NCBI GenBank assembly: GCA_030626265.1
Contig: DAOUPF010000117.1
Span: 1 to 5,327, forward strand
Origin: Sulfurovum sp.
GTDB lineage: Bacteria > Campylobacterota > Campylobacteria > Campylobacterales > Sulfurovaceae
Length of the DNA: 5,327 nucleotides
Reading direction: 5' to 3'
A program made the position numbers and the translations under genes. Positions 1 to 5,327 of this stretch are shown piece by piece. The notes beneath the pieces are model-generated. The model saw only the letters and a program-made list of their open reading frames with translations. It ran no database searches and was not told the DNA's origin. How positions within the stretch are numbered: the first letter of the stretch is position 1; each line of letters opens with the position of its first letter.

Positions 1-214
1 GTTTTAATGCTGCAAAATTATCTAGATGAAATATATTGTTATCAATATATTTGGCTATTGGTTCAGCTGTTCTAGAGGCTATAATAATACCACCTATTAG
101 TCCAATAAAACCAAAAAATTCTCGTAAAAAACCATTCATAATACCTTTGATAGACATCAAAAGTACTAGTGTAGTCACTATCAGGTCAAGAGTATTTAAA
201 TCAGCAAAACTCAT
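1..214 (-). CDS. cvpA: CvpA family membrane protein (3' end missing, runs off left edge)
   Basis: The first 71 residues are visible, from an ATG at 214-212 reading leftward; the rest lies outside the window. They begin MSFADLNTLDLI and hold two hydrophobic segments, about residues 9-29 and 33-49. These are joined by the short polar turn NGFLREFFGF, which is the characteristic G-F-x-R-E start of the CvpA (colicin V production) family. CvpA proteins are inner-membrane proteins with about four helices, linked in enterobacteria to colicin V export and envelope stress tolerance; the biochemical role is unclear. The start lies 3 bp after the pilT stop, and the only Shine-Dalgarno-like sequence (AGG, 9 bases upstream) is inside the end of pilT, so translational coupling to pilT is likely. 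In C. jejuni, as I recall, cvpA follows gatC and precedes fur and lysS, so fur may lie just beyond the left edge. Confidence 0.85.
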   Translation of the reverse strand, partial: MSFADLNTLDLIVTTLVLLMSIKGIMNGFLREFFGFIGLIGGIIIASRTAEPIAKYIDNNIFHLDNFAALK

Positions 215-217
215 TAT

Positions 218-1285
218 CTAGAGCCTATTAAGAGCTTTTTCAAGCTCTTCAGGTTTATTTGCATATTGCATAGCTGTGTGCCTGTCTATCATACCAGAGG
301 AGAGGAACTTTAATAATGCTTGAGTCTGTGTCTGCATTCCAGAATCACCCTGTCCCATTTGCATAGAAGAGTATATTTGATGTACCTTATCCTCTCTAAT
401 GAGGTTTGAAATAGCATGGTTGGTTACCAAGATCTCAGAGGCTGCGACTCTACCGCTCTTTGGTTTTGGCAAGAGAGCTTGTGCGATAACAGCAATCAAT
501 GAACTAGAAAGCATAGCTCGAATTTGAGGCTGTTCATCACCAGAGAATACATCGATAATACGGTTGATAGTACCAGGAGCAGAGCTAGTATGGAGTGTAC
601 CAAAGACAAGGTGACCAGTCTCCGCTGCTGTAAGAGCTGCAGAGATAGTTTCTTTGTCACGCATCTCCCCGATTAGTATAATATCTGGATCCTGACGCAT
701 GGCATACTTGAGTGCTATGCCAAAACTCTTAGTGTCATCTCCTACTCCACGGTGTGAAAATACACACTGTTTATTTTTGTGGACAAATTCCACTGGATCC
801 TCAACTGTGACTATATGTTTAGCCTCTGTTAGGTTTATCTCATTTAGCATGGCTGCTAGAGTTGTTGATTTACCTGAACCTGTTGGTCCAGTGACTAGGA
901 TAAGCCCCTTCTCTCTCTTGATAAGTTTCTTATATACTGGTGGGGCATTTAGATCATCAAGAGTAGGTACATCTATAGGAATAACCCTAAATGCAGCTGC
1001 CATCTCTCCAAGTGTTCTATAGTAGTTTGCTCTAAATCGTCCAATTCCATCAAGCTCAATAGCAAAGTCAAGTTCATGATGCTCTTCAAAGTGCTTTTTT
1101 TGCTTTTCTGTAATCAATGAATAGCACATCTCTTCTATAGCAGTACCTGTAAGCTTTGGTAGATTAATAGGCTTTAGTGTTCCATCTAGTCGTAGCAGTG
1201 GTTCGCTTTTACTGACTAAGTGAAGGTCAGAAGATTTGTGTACTACAACACTCTGAAGAAGTTTTTTTATGTTAGATTCTGACAT
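218..1285 (-). CDS. pilT: Type IV pilus retraction ATPase PilT
   Basis: This is a complete 355-residue protein, close to the usual PilT length of about 345-370. It is a cytoplasmic hexameric ATPase of the secretion NTPase superfamily that powers pilus retraction and twitching. A PAS-like N-terminal domain covers about residues 1-105. The RecA-like ATPase core holds Walker A GPTGSGKST (133-141), the Asp box TVEDPVEF (160-167, E162), the Walker B-like DPDIILIGEMRD (199-210, E207) and the His box AETGHLVFGTLHT (221-233, H225 and H232). The C-terminal PilT signature, usually AIRNLIRE, reads AISNLIRE at 291-298. There is no tetracysteine zinc motif and no long N-terminal domain, which argues against PilB or GspE. 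The ATG at 1285 is preceded by AAGGA (1295-1291) with a 5-base spacer. It sits between gatC and cvpA, 35 bp and 3 bp away, and is probably co-transcribed with both. PilU is a possible alternative paralogue, but the RNLIRE-type motif favours PilT. Confidence 0.93.
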   Translation of the reverse strand: MSESNIKKLLQSVVVHKSSDLHLVSKSEPLLRLDGTLKPINLPKLTGTAIEEMCYSLITEKQKKHFEEHHELDFAIELDGIGRFRANYYRTLGEMAAAFRVIPIDVPTLDDLNAPPVYKKLIKREKGLILVTGPTGSGKSTTLAAMLNEINLTEAKHIVTVEDPVEFVHKNKQCVFSHRGVGDDTKSFGIALKYAMRQDPDIILIGEMRDKETISAALTAAETGHLVFGTLHTSSAPGTINRIIDVFSGDEQPQIRAMLSSSLIAVIAQALLPKPKSGRVAASEILVTNHAISNLIREDKVHQIYSSMQMGQGDSGMQTQTQALLKFLSSGMIDRHTAMQYANKPEELEKALNRL

Positions 1286-1320
1286 GATATTCCTTTTTTA
1301 ATTTATTAAATAAATAGGTA

Positions 1321-1611
1321 TTATCCTATAATAGCTGGGACTACAAAAAAGTCCTCTTCATGTTGTGGAGAGTGACTTAATATATCTTGCCCTATAGTAG
1401 GGTTAGTGTCTGGTATATCAGCACGCATAGGTGTCCCACCCTCTAGTGTAGAGAAAGAGGCATCCAAATGATCAGTGTCAAGTTCATTTAGATTTTCTAT
1501 GTATGTTACTATCTCAGAGAGTTGTTCTATGATTTGTGTTTTTTTATTCTCATCAACTCTGAGATAAGATAGTTTTTCTAATTTTTCTAAAATAGTATTG
1601 TCTATATGCAC
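1321..1611 (-). CDS. gatC: Asp-tRNA(Asn)/Glu-tRNA(Gln) amidotransferase subunit C, GTG start
   Basis: This 96-residue protein has the usual GatC length (about 90-100). GatC is the small subunit of the GatCAB amidotransferase, which converts misacylated Glu-tRNA(Gln), and in some species Asp-tRNA(Asn), into the correctly amidated form; GatC wraps around and stabilises GatA. Visible family traits are an N-terminal helical part with EKLEKLSYLRV (9-19), the helix QLSEIVTYIENLNELDT (30-46), the central GGTPMRADIP stretch (58-67) and the C-terminal FFVVPAIIG (88-96). The first codon is GTG (1611-1609). No in-frame ATG exists before Met62, and an upstream in-frame stop lies at 1650-1648, so GTG is the only sensible start; AGAAGG lies 7 bases before it. 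gatA and gatB are not in the window, as is common when gat genes are scattered. It is the first gene of the leftward gatC-pilT-cvpA group. Confidence 0.92.
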   Translation of the reverse strand: MHIDNTILEKLEKLSYLRVDENKKTQIIEQLSEIVTYIENLNELDTDHLDASFSTLEGGTPMRADIPDTNPTIGQDILSHSPQHEEDFFVVPAIIG

Positions 1612-1618
1612 AATATAA

Positions 1619-1624
1619 CCTTCT
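1619..1624 (-). promoter_or_regulatory. Shine-Dalgarno of gatC, supports the GTG start
   Basis: Read leftward this is AGAAGG, 7 bases before the GTG codon at 1611-1609. It is a good match to the anti-Shine-Dalgarno and supports this non-ATG start over a start further inside the gene. Confidence 0.6.
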
Positions 1625-1651
1625 TGTGGCGAATTATTTGGTGTTATTTAG

Positions 1652-1661
1652 TATAATTATA
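1652..1661. promoter_or_regulatory. Palindromic -10 region, candidate divergent promoter for gatC and dapE
   Basis: TATAATTATA is a perfect 10-bp palindrome in the middle of the 80-bp gap between the divergent gatC and dapE. It contains TATAAT on the plus strand (1652-1657) and TATAAT on the minus strand (1661-1656), overlapping by two bases. Standard -10 spacing would put the dapE start near 1664 and the gatC-pilT-cvpA start near 1649, giving leaders of about 28 and 38 nt. No clear TTGACA-like -35 is visible on either side, which fits the -35-poor sigma-70 promoters described in Campylobacter and Helicobacter. The assignment of both start sites is inference. Confidence 0.5.
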
Positions 1662-1691
1662 TATTAAAGTCTATTAAGGATACCTCTAGCA

Positions 1692-2786
1692 ATGAATATA
1701 GTTGATTTTTTTATAAAGATATTGTCAGTCAAATCAGTCACTCCAGATGATGGTGGGCTTATGAAACTCATAGAGTCATATATGAGTGACTATGAAGCGA
1801 TATATGTCAATGAAGGTGGAGTTAAGAACCTATTTCTAAGCAAAAGATTTGGAGATGGAGAACACCTCTGTTTTGCTGGGCATGTTGATGTAGTGCCAGC
1901 AGGAGATGGCTGGGATAGTAGCCCATATGAGCCTATGATAAAAGATGGCAAGATATATGCCCGTGGTGCACAGGATATGAAGAGTGGAGTAGCTGCTTTT
2001 GTACAGGCTATCAAATACACAGAGAAGTTCAATGGAAGACTCTCTATTCTTCTAACATCTGATGAAGAGGGTGATGCTACATATGGTACGCAGATTATGC
2101 TTTCTCACCTCAAAGAGATAGAGCTTTTACCAGACTTTGTAGTAGTAGCAGAGCCTACTTGTGAAGAGAAGTTTGGAGATGCGATCAAGATAGGCAGACG
2201 AGGCTCTATCAATGGCTATCTCACAATACATGGAAAACAAGGTCATGCAGCATATCCAGAAAAAGCCATAAATCCAGTACATAACATAGCCCCAGTTCTA
2301 GATAAAATAGCAGGAGTCTACCTAGACAATGGAGATGATGATTTTGCTCCTAGTCAGATGGTAATCACAGATATCAGAGGAGGTATGGAAGTGACCAATG
2401 TAACCCCTGGCTCTCTAAAGATTATGTTTAATGTTCGTAACTCTACTAAAACTACCCAAGATGAGGTTACCGCACATATAGCCAGTAGTTTGGATGGTCT
2501 AGACTATACGCTAGAGCTAACTCAAGGCTCATATCCATTTGTAACAAAAAGAGATTCAAAGATAGTAGAAAAAATAACCCAAAGTATAGAGAGAGTCACA
2601 AATATGAAGACCAAGCTATCTACAGCAGGGGGTACAAGTGATGCTAGGTTTATGGGGGAGTATGGCATAGATGTAGTGGAATTTGGGGTTATCAATGACA
2701 CGATACATGCACCCAATGAGTGTACAGGTATAGATGAAGTAGAAGCTTTATATGAGGTGTTTTGTGACCTTATCAAGAAGTTCTAA
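1692..2786 (+). CDS. dapE: Succinyl-diaminopimelate desuccinylase (M20 family)
   Basis: DapE removes succinate from N-succinyl-LL-2,6-diaminopimelate, giving LL-diaminopimelate for lysine and peptidoglycan synthesis. The 364-residue length is near the usual 375. Two-zinc M20 residues line up with H. influenzae DapE: H64 and D66 in GHVDVVP, bridging D95 in RGAQDMKSG, E125-E126 in SDEEGDA (catalytic base then ligand), E154 in VVAEPT and H339 in TIHAPNE. The lid/dimerisation domain runs about 170-280 and includes GHAAYP with H185, the residue that reaches into the partner active site. SVTPDDGG (15-22) and GGTSDARF (313-320) are further DapE-type signatures, separating it from ArgE and PepT. The ATG is preceded by AAGGA (1676-1680) with a rather long 11-base spacer. 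The next gene starts 3 bp after the stop. The catalytic set is complete, so it should be active. Confidence 0.93.
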   Translation: MNIVDFFIKILSVKSVTPDDGGLMKLIESYMSDYEAIYVNEGGVKNLFLSKRFGDGEHLCFAGHVDVVPAGDGWDSSPYEPMIKDGKIYARGAQDMKSGVAAFVQAIKYTEKFNGRLSILLTSDEEGDATYGTQIMLSHLKEIELLPDFVVVAEPTCEEKFGDAIKIGRRGSINGYLTIHGKQGHAAYPEKAINPVHNIAPVLDKIAGVYLDNGDDDFAPSQMVITDIRGGMEVTNVTPGSLKIMFNVRNSTKTTQDEVTAHIASSLDGLDYTLELTQGSYPFVTKRDSKIVEKITQSIERVTNMKTKLSTAGGTSDARFMGEYGIDVVEFGVINDTIHAPNECTGIDEVEALYEVFCDLIKKF

Positions 2787-2789
2787 CAT

Positions 2790-3182
2790 ATGTGGAAATT
2801 AATAGCCCTATCTATAGTTTTGGAGCTATTTGAGGCATACTGGCAACACTCAGATACGCTTTTAGGCTCTTTGGCTAAAGGGTATCATTTTTACAAAAAG
2901 TCTATATTTCTTCTGCTATTTATGCATATTGGTTATCTATATATACTCTATGTATCTATAGCCTTTTCTATATTTAACTGGGCGATTGTGGTGATACTTC
3001 TTTTAAAGACTATAGATATAGTTCTAAAGATAAACCTTATAGAGAAAGTATTTGTCAAACAAAAGGCAGATGATGAGTTTCTCATTATACTAGAGACCAA
3101 AACTGCACCTTGGCTATACTTGATAGGTGTTTTTACATACCCATATCTATTATATTTAGCTTTTTCTACACATTTTATTTGA
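2790..3182 (+). CDS. Small multi-pass membrane protein of unknown function, coupled to dapE
   Basis: I do not recognise a named family for this 130-residue protein. It is strongly hydrophobic and aromatic (many Tyr, Phe, Trp). There are three clear membrane segments, about residues 38-57, 60-79 and 107-126, and a hydrophobic N-terminal helix (3-14) containing two Glu that may lie along the membrane. A charged loop (80-106) carries KQKADDEF; its lysines, with K30, K36 and K37, suggest an inside N-terminus and an outside C-terminus by the positive-inside rule. No catalytic motif, cysteine, lipobox or cleavable signal is seen. It starts 3 bp after the dapE stop with AAGAAG (2775-2780) inside dapE as a possible ribosome site, so it is probably translated from the dapE message. 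It reads as a real gene: the ORF fills the space after dapE and its composition matches its neighbours. A link to diaminopimelate or lysine is possible only by position. Confidence 0.75.
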   Translation: MWKLIALSIVLELFEAYWQHSDTLLGSLAKGYHFYKKSIFLLLFMHIGYLYILYVSIAFSIFNWAIVVILLLKTIDIVLKINLIEKVFVKQKADDEFLIILETKTAPWLYLIGVFTYPYLLYLAFSTHFI

Positions 3183-3243
3183 CACTTAACTTAAAATATT
3201 TTTACAATTTCACTACATAATTCGGATTTAAGTAAATATGGAT

Positions 3244-3249
3244 TATAAT
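3244..3249 (+). promoter_or_regulatory. Candidate -10 box of the rho promoter
   Basis: TATAAT, an exact consensus match, lies 67 bases before the rho ATG. The predicted transcription start is near 3256, giving a leader of about 60 nt. The sequence 17 bases upstream (TTCGGA, 3221-3226) is only a weak -35. This suggests rho has its own promoter, although no terminator is visible after the dapE pair and read-through is also possible. Confidence 0.55.
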
Positions 3250-3250
3250 A

Positions 3251-3300
3251 CCGCCATTGCACTACTTCACATCTTTGTGAACTTACCAAAATCTTCTCCA
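3251..3300 (+). promoter_or_regulatory. C-rich, G-poor rho leader with small hairpin, candidate autoregulatory rut site
   Basis: Across these 50 bases I count 17 C and 4 G in an otherwise AT-rich, C-poor intergenic region, with many pyrimidine-C steps (for example CTTCTCC near 3293-3299). That bias is typical of Rho utilisation sites. The stretch lies almost entirely within the predicted rho leader. It contains a perfect 6-bp hairpin, TTCACA/TGTGAA with a TCTT loop (3266-3281). Autogenous control of rho by early Rho-dependent termination is established in E. coli; that it happens here is inference. Confidence 0.4.
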
Positions 3301-3316
3301 TATATTACGAGGAATC

Positions 3317-4663
3317 ATGAGCGACAATAATAATAAAAAACCTGCCAACAATAGTGGCAATAGAAATCACAATAAAAAGCATACTAGAACCCATACACCA
3401 GTAAGTGGCTTCAAAGTAGAGACTTTGCAGCAAAAACCACTCCAAGAGTTACTAGAGATTGCTAGTAAGTTCAATATAGAGAACCCAAATGAGTTTCAGA
3501 GAAAAGACCTTATATTTGAGATCCTTAAAGCACAAGTAAGTCAGGGAGGTTATATCCTCTTTACTGGTATTTTAGAGGTGATGAATGATGGTTATGGCTT
3601 TTTGCGTTCAGAGGATGGCAACTTTGCAAACTCTAGCAATGACACCTATGTCAGCTCTACGCAGATAAAAAGATTTGCACTTAGAAATGGTGATATAGTC
3701 ACAGGACAAGTTCGTTCCCCAAAAGATCAAGAGAAGTACTATGCACTATTGAAGATAGAAGCCATCAACTATCTACCACCAGAAGAGTCAAAAAAACGAC
3801 CACTCTTTGACAACCTAACACCACTATATCCAAATGACCAACTTATACTAGAGTATGATCCGATGAGGTTCACAGGTCGTGTTATAGATCTATTTTCTCC
3901 TATAGGAAAAGGACAGAGAGCACTTATCGTAGCACCTCCAAGAACTGGTAAAACAGAACTACTCAAAGAGATAGCACATGGTATATCTGCCAATAACCCT
4001 GAGGCTAGTCTGATGGTGCTACTAGTAGATGCGCGTCCAGAAGAGGTCACAGATATGCAACGTTCAGTCAAGGGTGAAGTATATAGTTCTACTTTTGATT
4101 TACCAGCTCAAAACCATGTAAGAACAGCTGAGATGGTGATAGAAAAAGCCAAGAGACGAGTGGAGCTAGGTAAAGATGTTATCATTCTACTAGACTCTAT
4201 CACGCGTCTTGCTCGTGCTTATAATACAGTAACTCCAAGCTCAGGTAAAGTACTCTCAGGTGGAGTAGATGCCAACGCCTTGCATAAGCCAAAGAGATTT
4301 TTTGGTGCAGCTAGAAATATAGAGTTTGGTGGTTCTCTGACTATCGTATCTACGGCACTTATAGAGACTGGTAGCCGTATGGATGAGGTAATCTTTGAGG
4401 AGTTTAAAGGTACAGGAAACTCAGAAGTAGTCCTAAATCGCCATGTAGCAGATAGACGAATCTATCCAGCTATGGATGTGACTAAATCAGGTACAAGAAA
4501 AGAGGAGTTACTAACTACTCCTGAGACTCTTCAAAAAGTATGGGCACTTAGAAATGCTATGCAAAATATGGAAGAGATAGAGGGGCTTAAGTTCTTATTT
4601 AAAAAGATGGGCAAGACTAAGTCCAATGAAGAGTTTTTATCTATCATGAATGAAGGTGCGTAG
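3317..4663 (+). CDS. rho: Transcription termination factor Rho, with atypical residues A239 and F337
   Basis: Rho is a hexameric RNA-dependent ATPase and translocase that releases transcripts from RNA polymerase. This copy is complete at 448 residues (E. coli 419). An Asn/Lys/His-rich tail (1-27) precedes the N-terminal helical region (about 35-75) and the cold-shock-type RNA-binding fold with DGYGFLRS (91-98). The motor domain has Walker A APPRTGKT (206-213), Walker B LLDSITR (291-297, D293), the Q-loop SGKVLSGG (309-316), the R-loop TGSRMD (351-356) and the arginine finger R394 in SGTRKEE. The motor aligns without gaps to E. coli at an offset of 28. Two almost invariant glutamates differ: DERPEE reads DARPEE (A239, E. 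coli Glu211) and EEGGS reads EFGGS (F337, E. coli Glu309). GAGGA (3309-3313) lies just before the ATG with a short spacer of 3 bases. Identity is certain; whether it works normally is open. Confidence 0.96.
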   Translation: MSDNNNKKPANNSGNRNHNKKHTRTHTPVSGFKVETLQQKPLQELLEIASKFNIENPNEFQRKDLIFEILKAQVSQGGYILFTGILEVMNDGYGFLRSEDGNFANSSNDTYVSSTQIKRFALRNGDIVTGQVRSPKDQEKYYALLKIEAINYLPPEESKKRPLFDNLTPLYPNDQLILEYDPMRFTGRVIDLFSPIGKGQRALIVAPPRTGKTELLKEIAHGISANNPEASLMVLLVDARPEEVTDMQRSVKGEVYSSTFDLPAQNHVRTAEMVIEKAKRRVELGKDVIILLDSITRLARAYNTVTPSSGKVLSGGVDANALHKPKRFFGAARNIEFGGSLTIVSTALIETGSRMDEVIFEEFKGTGNSEVVLNRHVADRRIYPAMDVTKSGTRKEELLTTPETLQKVWALRNAMQNMEEIEGLKFLFKKMGKTKSNEEFLSIMNEGA

Positions 4664-4673
4664 TCACTAGGTA

Positions 4674-4692
4674 GTGGAGGCTCTAGCCCCAC
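4674..4692. other. Intergenic hairpin just after rho
   Basis: GTGG and GGC (4674-4681, with A4678 bulged) pair with GCC and CCAC (4686-4692) around a TCTA loop, a 7-bp GC-rich stem. No U-rich tract follows on either strand, so alone it is not a classic terminator; it may shield the rho 3' end or fold with the next hairpin. A second small inverted repeat, CACTA/TAGTG (4665-4676), overlaps it. Confidence 0.4.
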
Positions 4693-4710
4693 CAAGCTCC
4701 AAGAAACTAT

Positions 4711-4746
4711 GAGGTGGGAGTAAACTCTCCACTTCCTTTATCTTCT
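4711..4746 (+). terminator. Candidate terminator of rho, possibly bidirectional
   Basis: Bases 4711-4720 (GAGGTGGGAG) pair with 4725-4735 (CTCTCCACTTC) around a TAAA loop: ten pairs including one G-T, with T4728 bulged. A pyrimidine-rich, moderately T-rich tail follows (CTTTATCTTCT, 4736-4746). It sits between convergent rho and trpS and could also stop transcripts coming leftward out of trpS, though the tail on that side (ATAGTTTCTT) is weaker. No long uninterrupted T run is present, so efficiency is uncertain. Confidence 0.5.
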
Positions 4747-4753
4747 ATATCCC

Positions 4754-5327
4754 TTATATAATTCCCACAGCGTCTCTCACTGCTTCCATTTTGACACTTG
4801 CAATCTTTTTAGCTTTGCTAGCACCACTTTGAAGTATCTCTCTCACTATTTCAGGATTTTCTAGATAATATGCTCTTTTTTCTCTAGCCTCTGCAAACTC
4901 ATCCCAGATTAGCTCTTTGAGGTACTTTTTGAAGTGACCATATCCCTCTGTGCCACTCTTGTACCTATCTGCTAGCTCATCTTTACCTGCTTTATCTAAG
5001 AAGAGTGAAGCTAGTGCATATACGTTGCAGTCTTCAAACTCTAGCGGCTCTCCCATAGGTGTGGAGTCTGTGACTACTTTATTGCATAGTTTCTGCAATG
5101 GTTTTTCATCCATAAATATAGGTATATCATTGCCATAGCTCTTGCTCATCTTAGCTCCATCAATGCCAGGTACTGTAGCCACATCCTCATCTATCTTGAA
5201 CTCAGGAATTGTGAGTATCTCCCCATGATCGTTGTTAAACTTGATAGCGATATCTCTAGTCATCTCTACATGCTGTATCTGGTCTTTGCCTACGGGTACT
5301 ATCTGTGCATCATATAGTAGAATGTCA
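4754..5327 (-). CDS. trpS: Tryptophanyl-tRNA synthetase (5' part missing, runs off right edge)
   Basis: This is the last 190 residues of a class Ic synthetase that charges tRNA(Trp) with tryptophan in the cytoplasm. The frame stays open through the right edge, so the Met codon at 5263-5261 is internal and not the start. The first visible residues, DILLYDAQIVPVGKDQIQHV, followed by EMTRDIA, match the tryptophan-binding part of bacterial TrpS (VPVGxDQxxHxExTRD), which separates it from TyrS. The KMSKS loop that binds ATP is intact at 5152-5138, in GAKMSKSYGN. The C-terminal helical anticodon-recognition part ends ASVKMEAVRDAVGII. Bacterial TrpS is about 320-335 residues, so roughly 130-140 N-terminal residues, including the HIGH-type motif, lie outside the window. 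It converges with rho across a 90-bp gap. Confidence 0.95.
   Translation of the reverse strand, partial: DILLYDAQIVPVGKDQIQHVEMTRDIAIKFNNDHGEILTIPEFKIDEDVATVPGIDGAKMSKSYGNDIPIFMDEKPLQKLCNKVVTDSTPMGEPLEFEDCNVYALASLFLDKAGKDELADRYKSGTEGYGHFKKYLKELIWDEFAEAREKRAYYLENPEIVREILQSGASKAKKIASVKMEAVRDAVGII

Noticed and set aside
699..1022. Open frame on the plus strand inside pilT, with similar ones opposite cvpA, dapE, rho and trpS
   Set aside because: Each lies antisense to a gene with full family motifs, lacks recognisable domains and shows no convincing ribosome site; they are by-products of codon use on the real strand.
218..1285. PilB or GspE (assembly/secretion ATPase) as an alternative for pilT
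   Set aside because: Length is 355 residues, the long N-terminal domain and the tetracysteine motif are missing, and the C-terminal NLIRE signature is typical of PilT.
1301..1315. AT-only inverted repeat (ATTTATT, one base, AATAAAT) between gatC and pilT
   Set aside because: It has no GC pairs, would form a very weak stem, and such repeats are expected by chance in this AT-rich DNA; no operator match is convincing.
3189..3233. ACTTAAA/TTTAAGT arms and the AAAATATTTT palindrome after the small membrane gene, as a terminator
   Set aside because: The arms are all or nearly all A/T with a 31-base loop, and no stable hairpin followed by a T run is present; I could not support a terminator for the dapE pair.
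5261..5263. Met codon in trpS that could be taken as its start
   Set aside because: The frame continues open to the window edge and the upstream residues (VPVGKDQIQH) are conserved TrpS sequence, so the gene is truncated by the window, not short.
1..5327. CRISPR array, insertion sequence, prophage, toxin-antitoxin or tRNA gene
   Set aside because: No regularly spaced repeats, terminal inverted repeats, transposase motifs, tRNA cloverleaf or small paired genes of that type were seen on either strand; gaps are short and explained by promoters and hairpins.

Overview
The window reads as a stretch of AT-rich core chromosome from a member of the Campylobacterota (the epsilonproteobacterial lineage), probably a free-living Sulfurimonas/Sulfurovum-type organism rather than a host-adapted one. 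This is inferred from the epsilon-like Rho protein, the reliance on GatCAB, a gatC/cvpA neighbourhood that I recall from Campylobacter jejuni, Pribnow-type -10 boxes without clear -35 boxes, and a type IV pilus retraction ATPase. No tool was run, so the genus is a guess.

Layout. Positions 1-1611 form a leftward (minus-strand) gene group: gatC (GTG start), pilT, then cvpA, which runs off the left edge. gatC and pilT are 35 bp apart, and pilT and cvpA only 3 bp. An 80-bp divergent region (1612-1691) separates this group from a rightward pair: dapE (lysine/diaminopimelate synthesis) and, 3 bp later, a 130-residue multi-pass membrane protein of unknown function. A 134-bp gap (3183-3316) carries a good -10 box and a C-rich, G-poor leader before rho, the transcription termination factor. 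A 90-bp gap (4664-4753) with strong hairpins separates rho from the convergent trpS, whose 5' third lies beyond the right edge.

Functionally this is a housekeeping region: tRNA amidation (GatC), tRNA charging (TrpS), cell-wall and lysine precursor synthesis (DapE) and transcription termination (Rho), with one motility gene (pilT) set in the translation group. I found no mobile element, CRISPR array, rRNA or tRNA gene, or defence system, and no convincing undescribed system.

The points that most deserve a second look are these: two glutamates of Rho that are almost universal are replaced (A239 and F337), one of them the proposed catalytic glutamate; the rho leader looks like a Rho-loading site; the gatC/dapE promoters appear to share a palindromic -10; the rho-trpS gap has two competing folds; pilT sits between gatC and cvpA; and the small membrane protein is tightly coupled to dapE.
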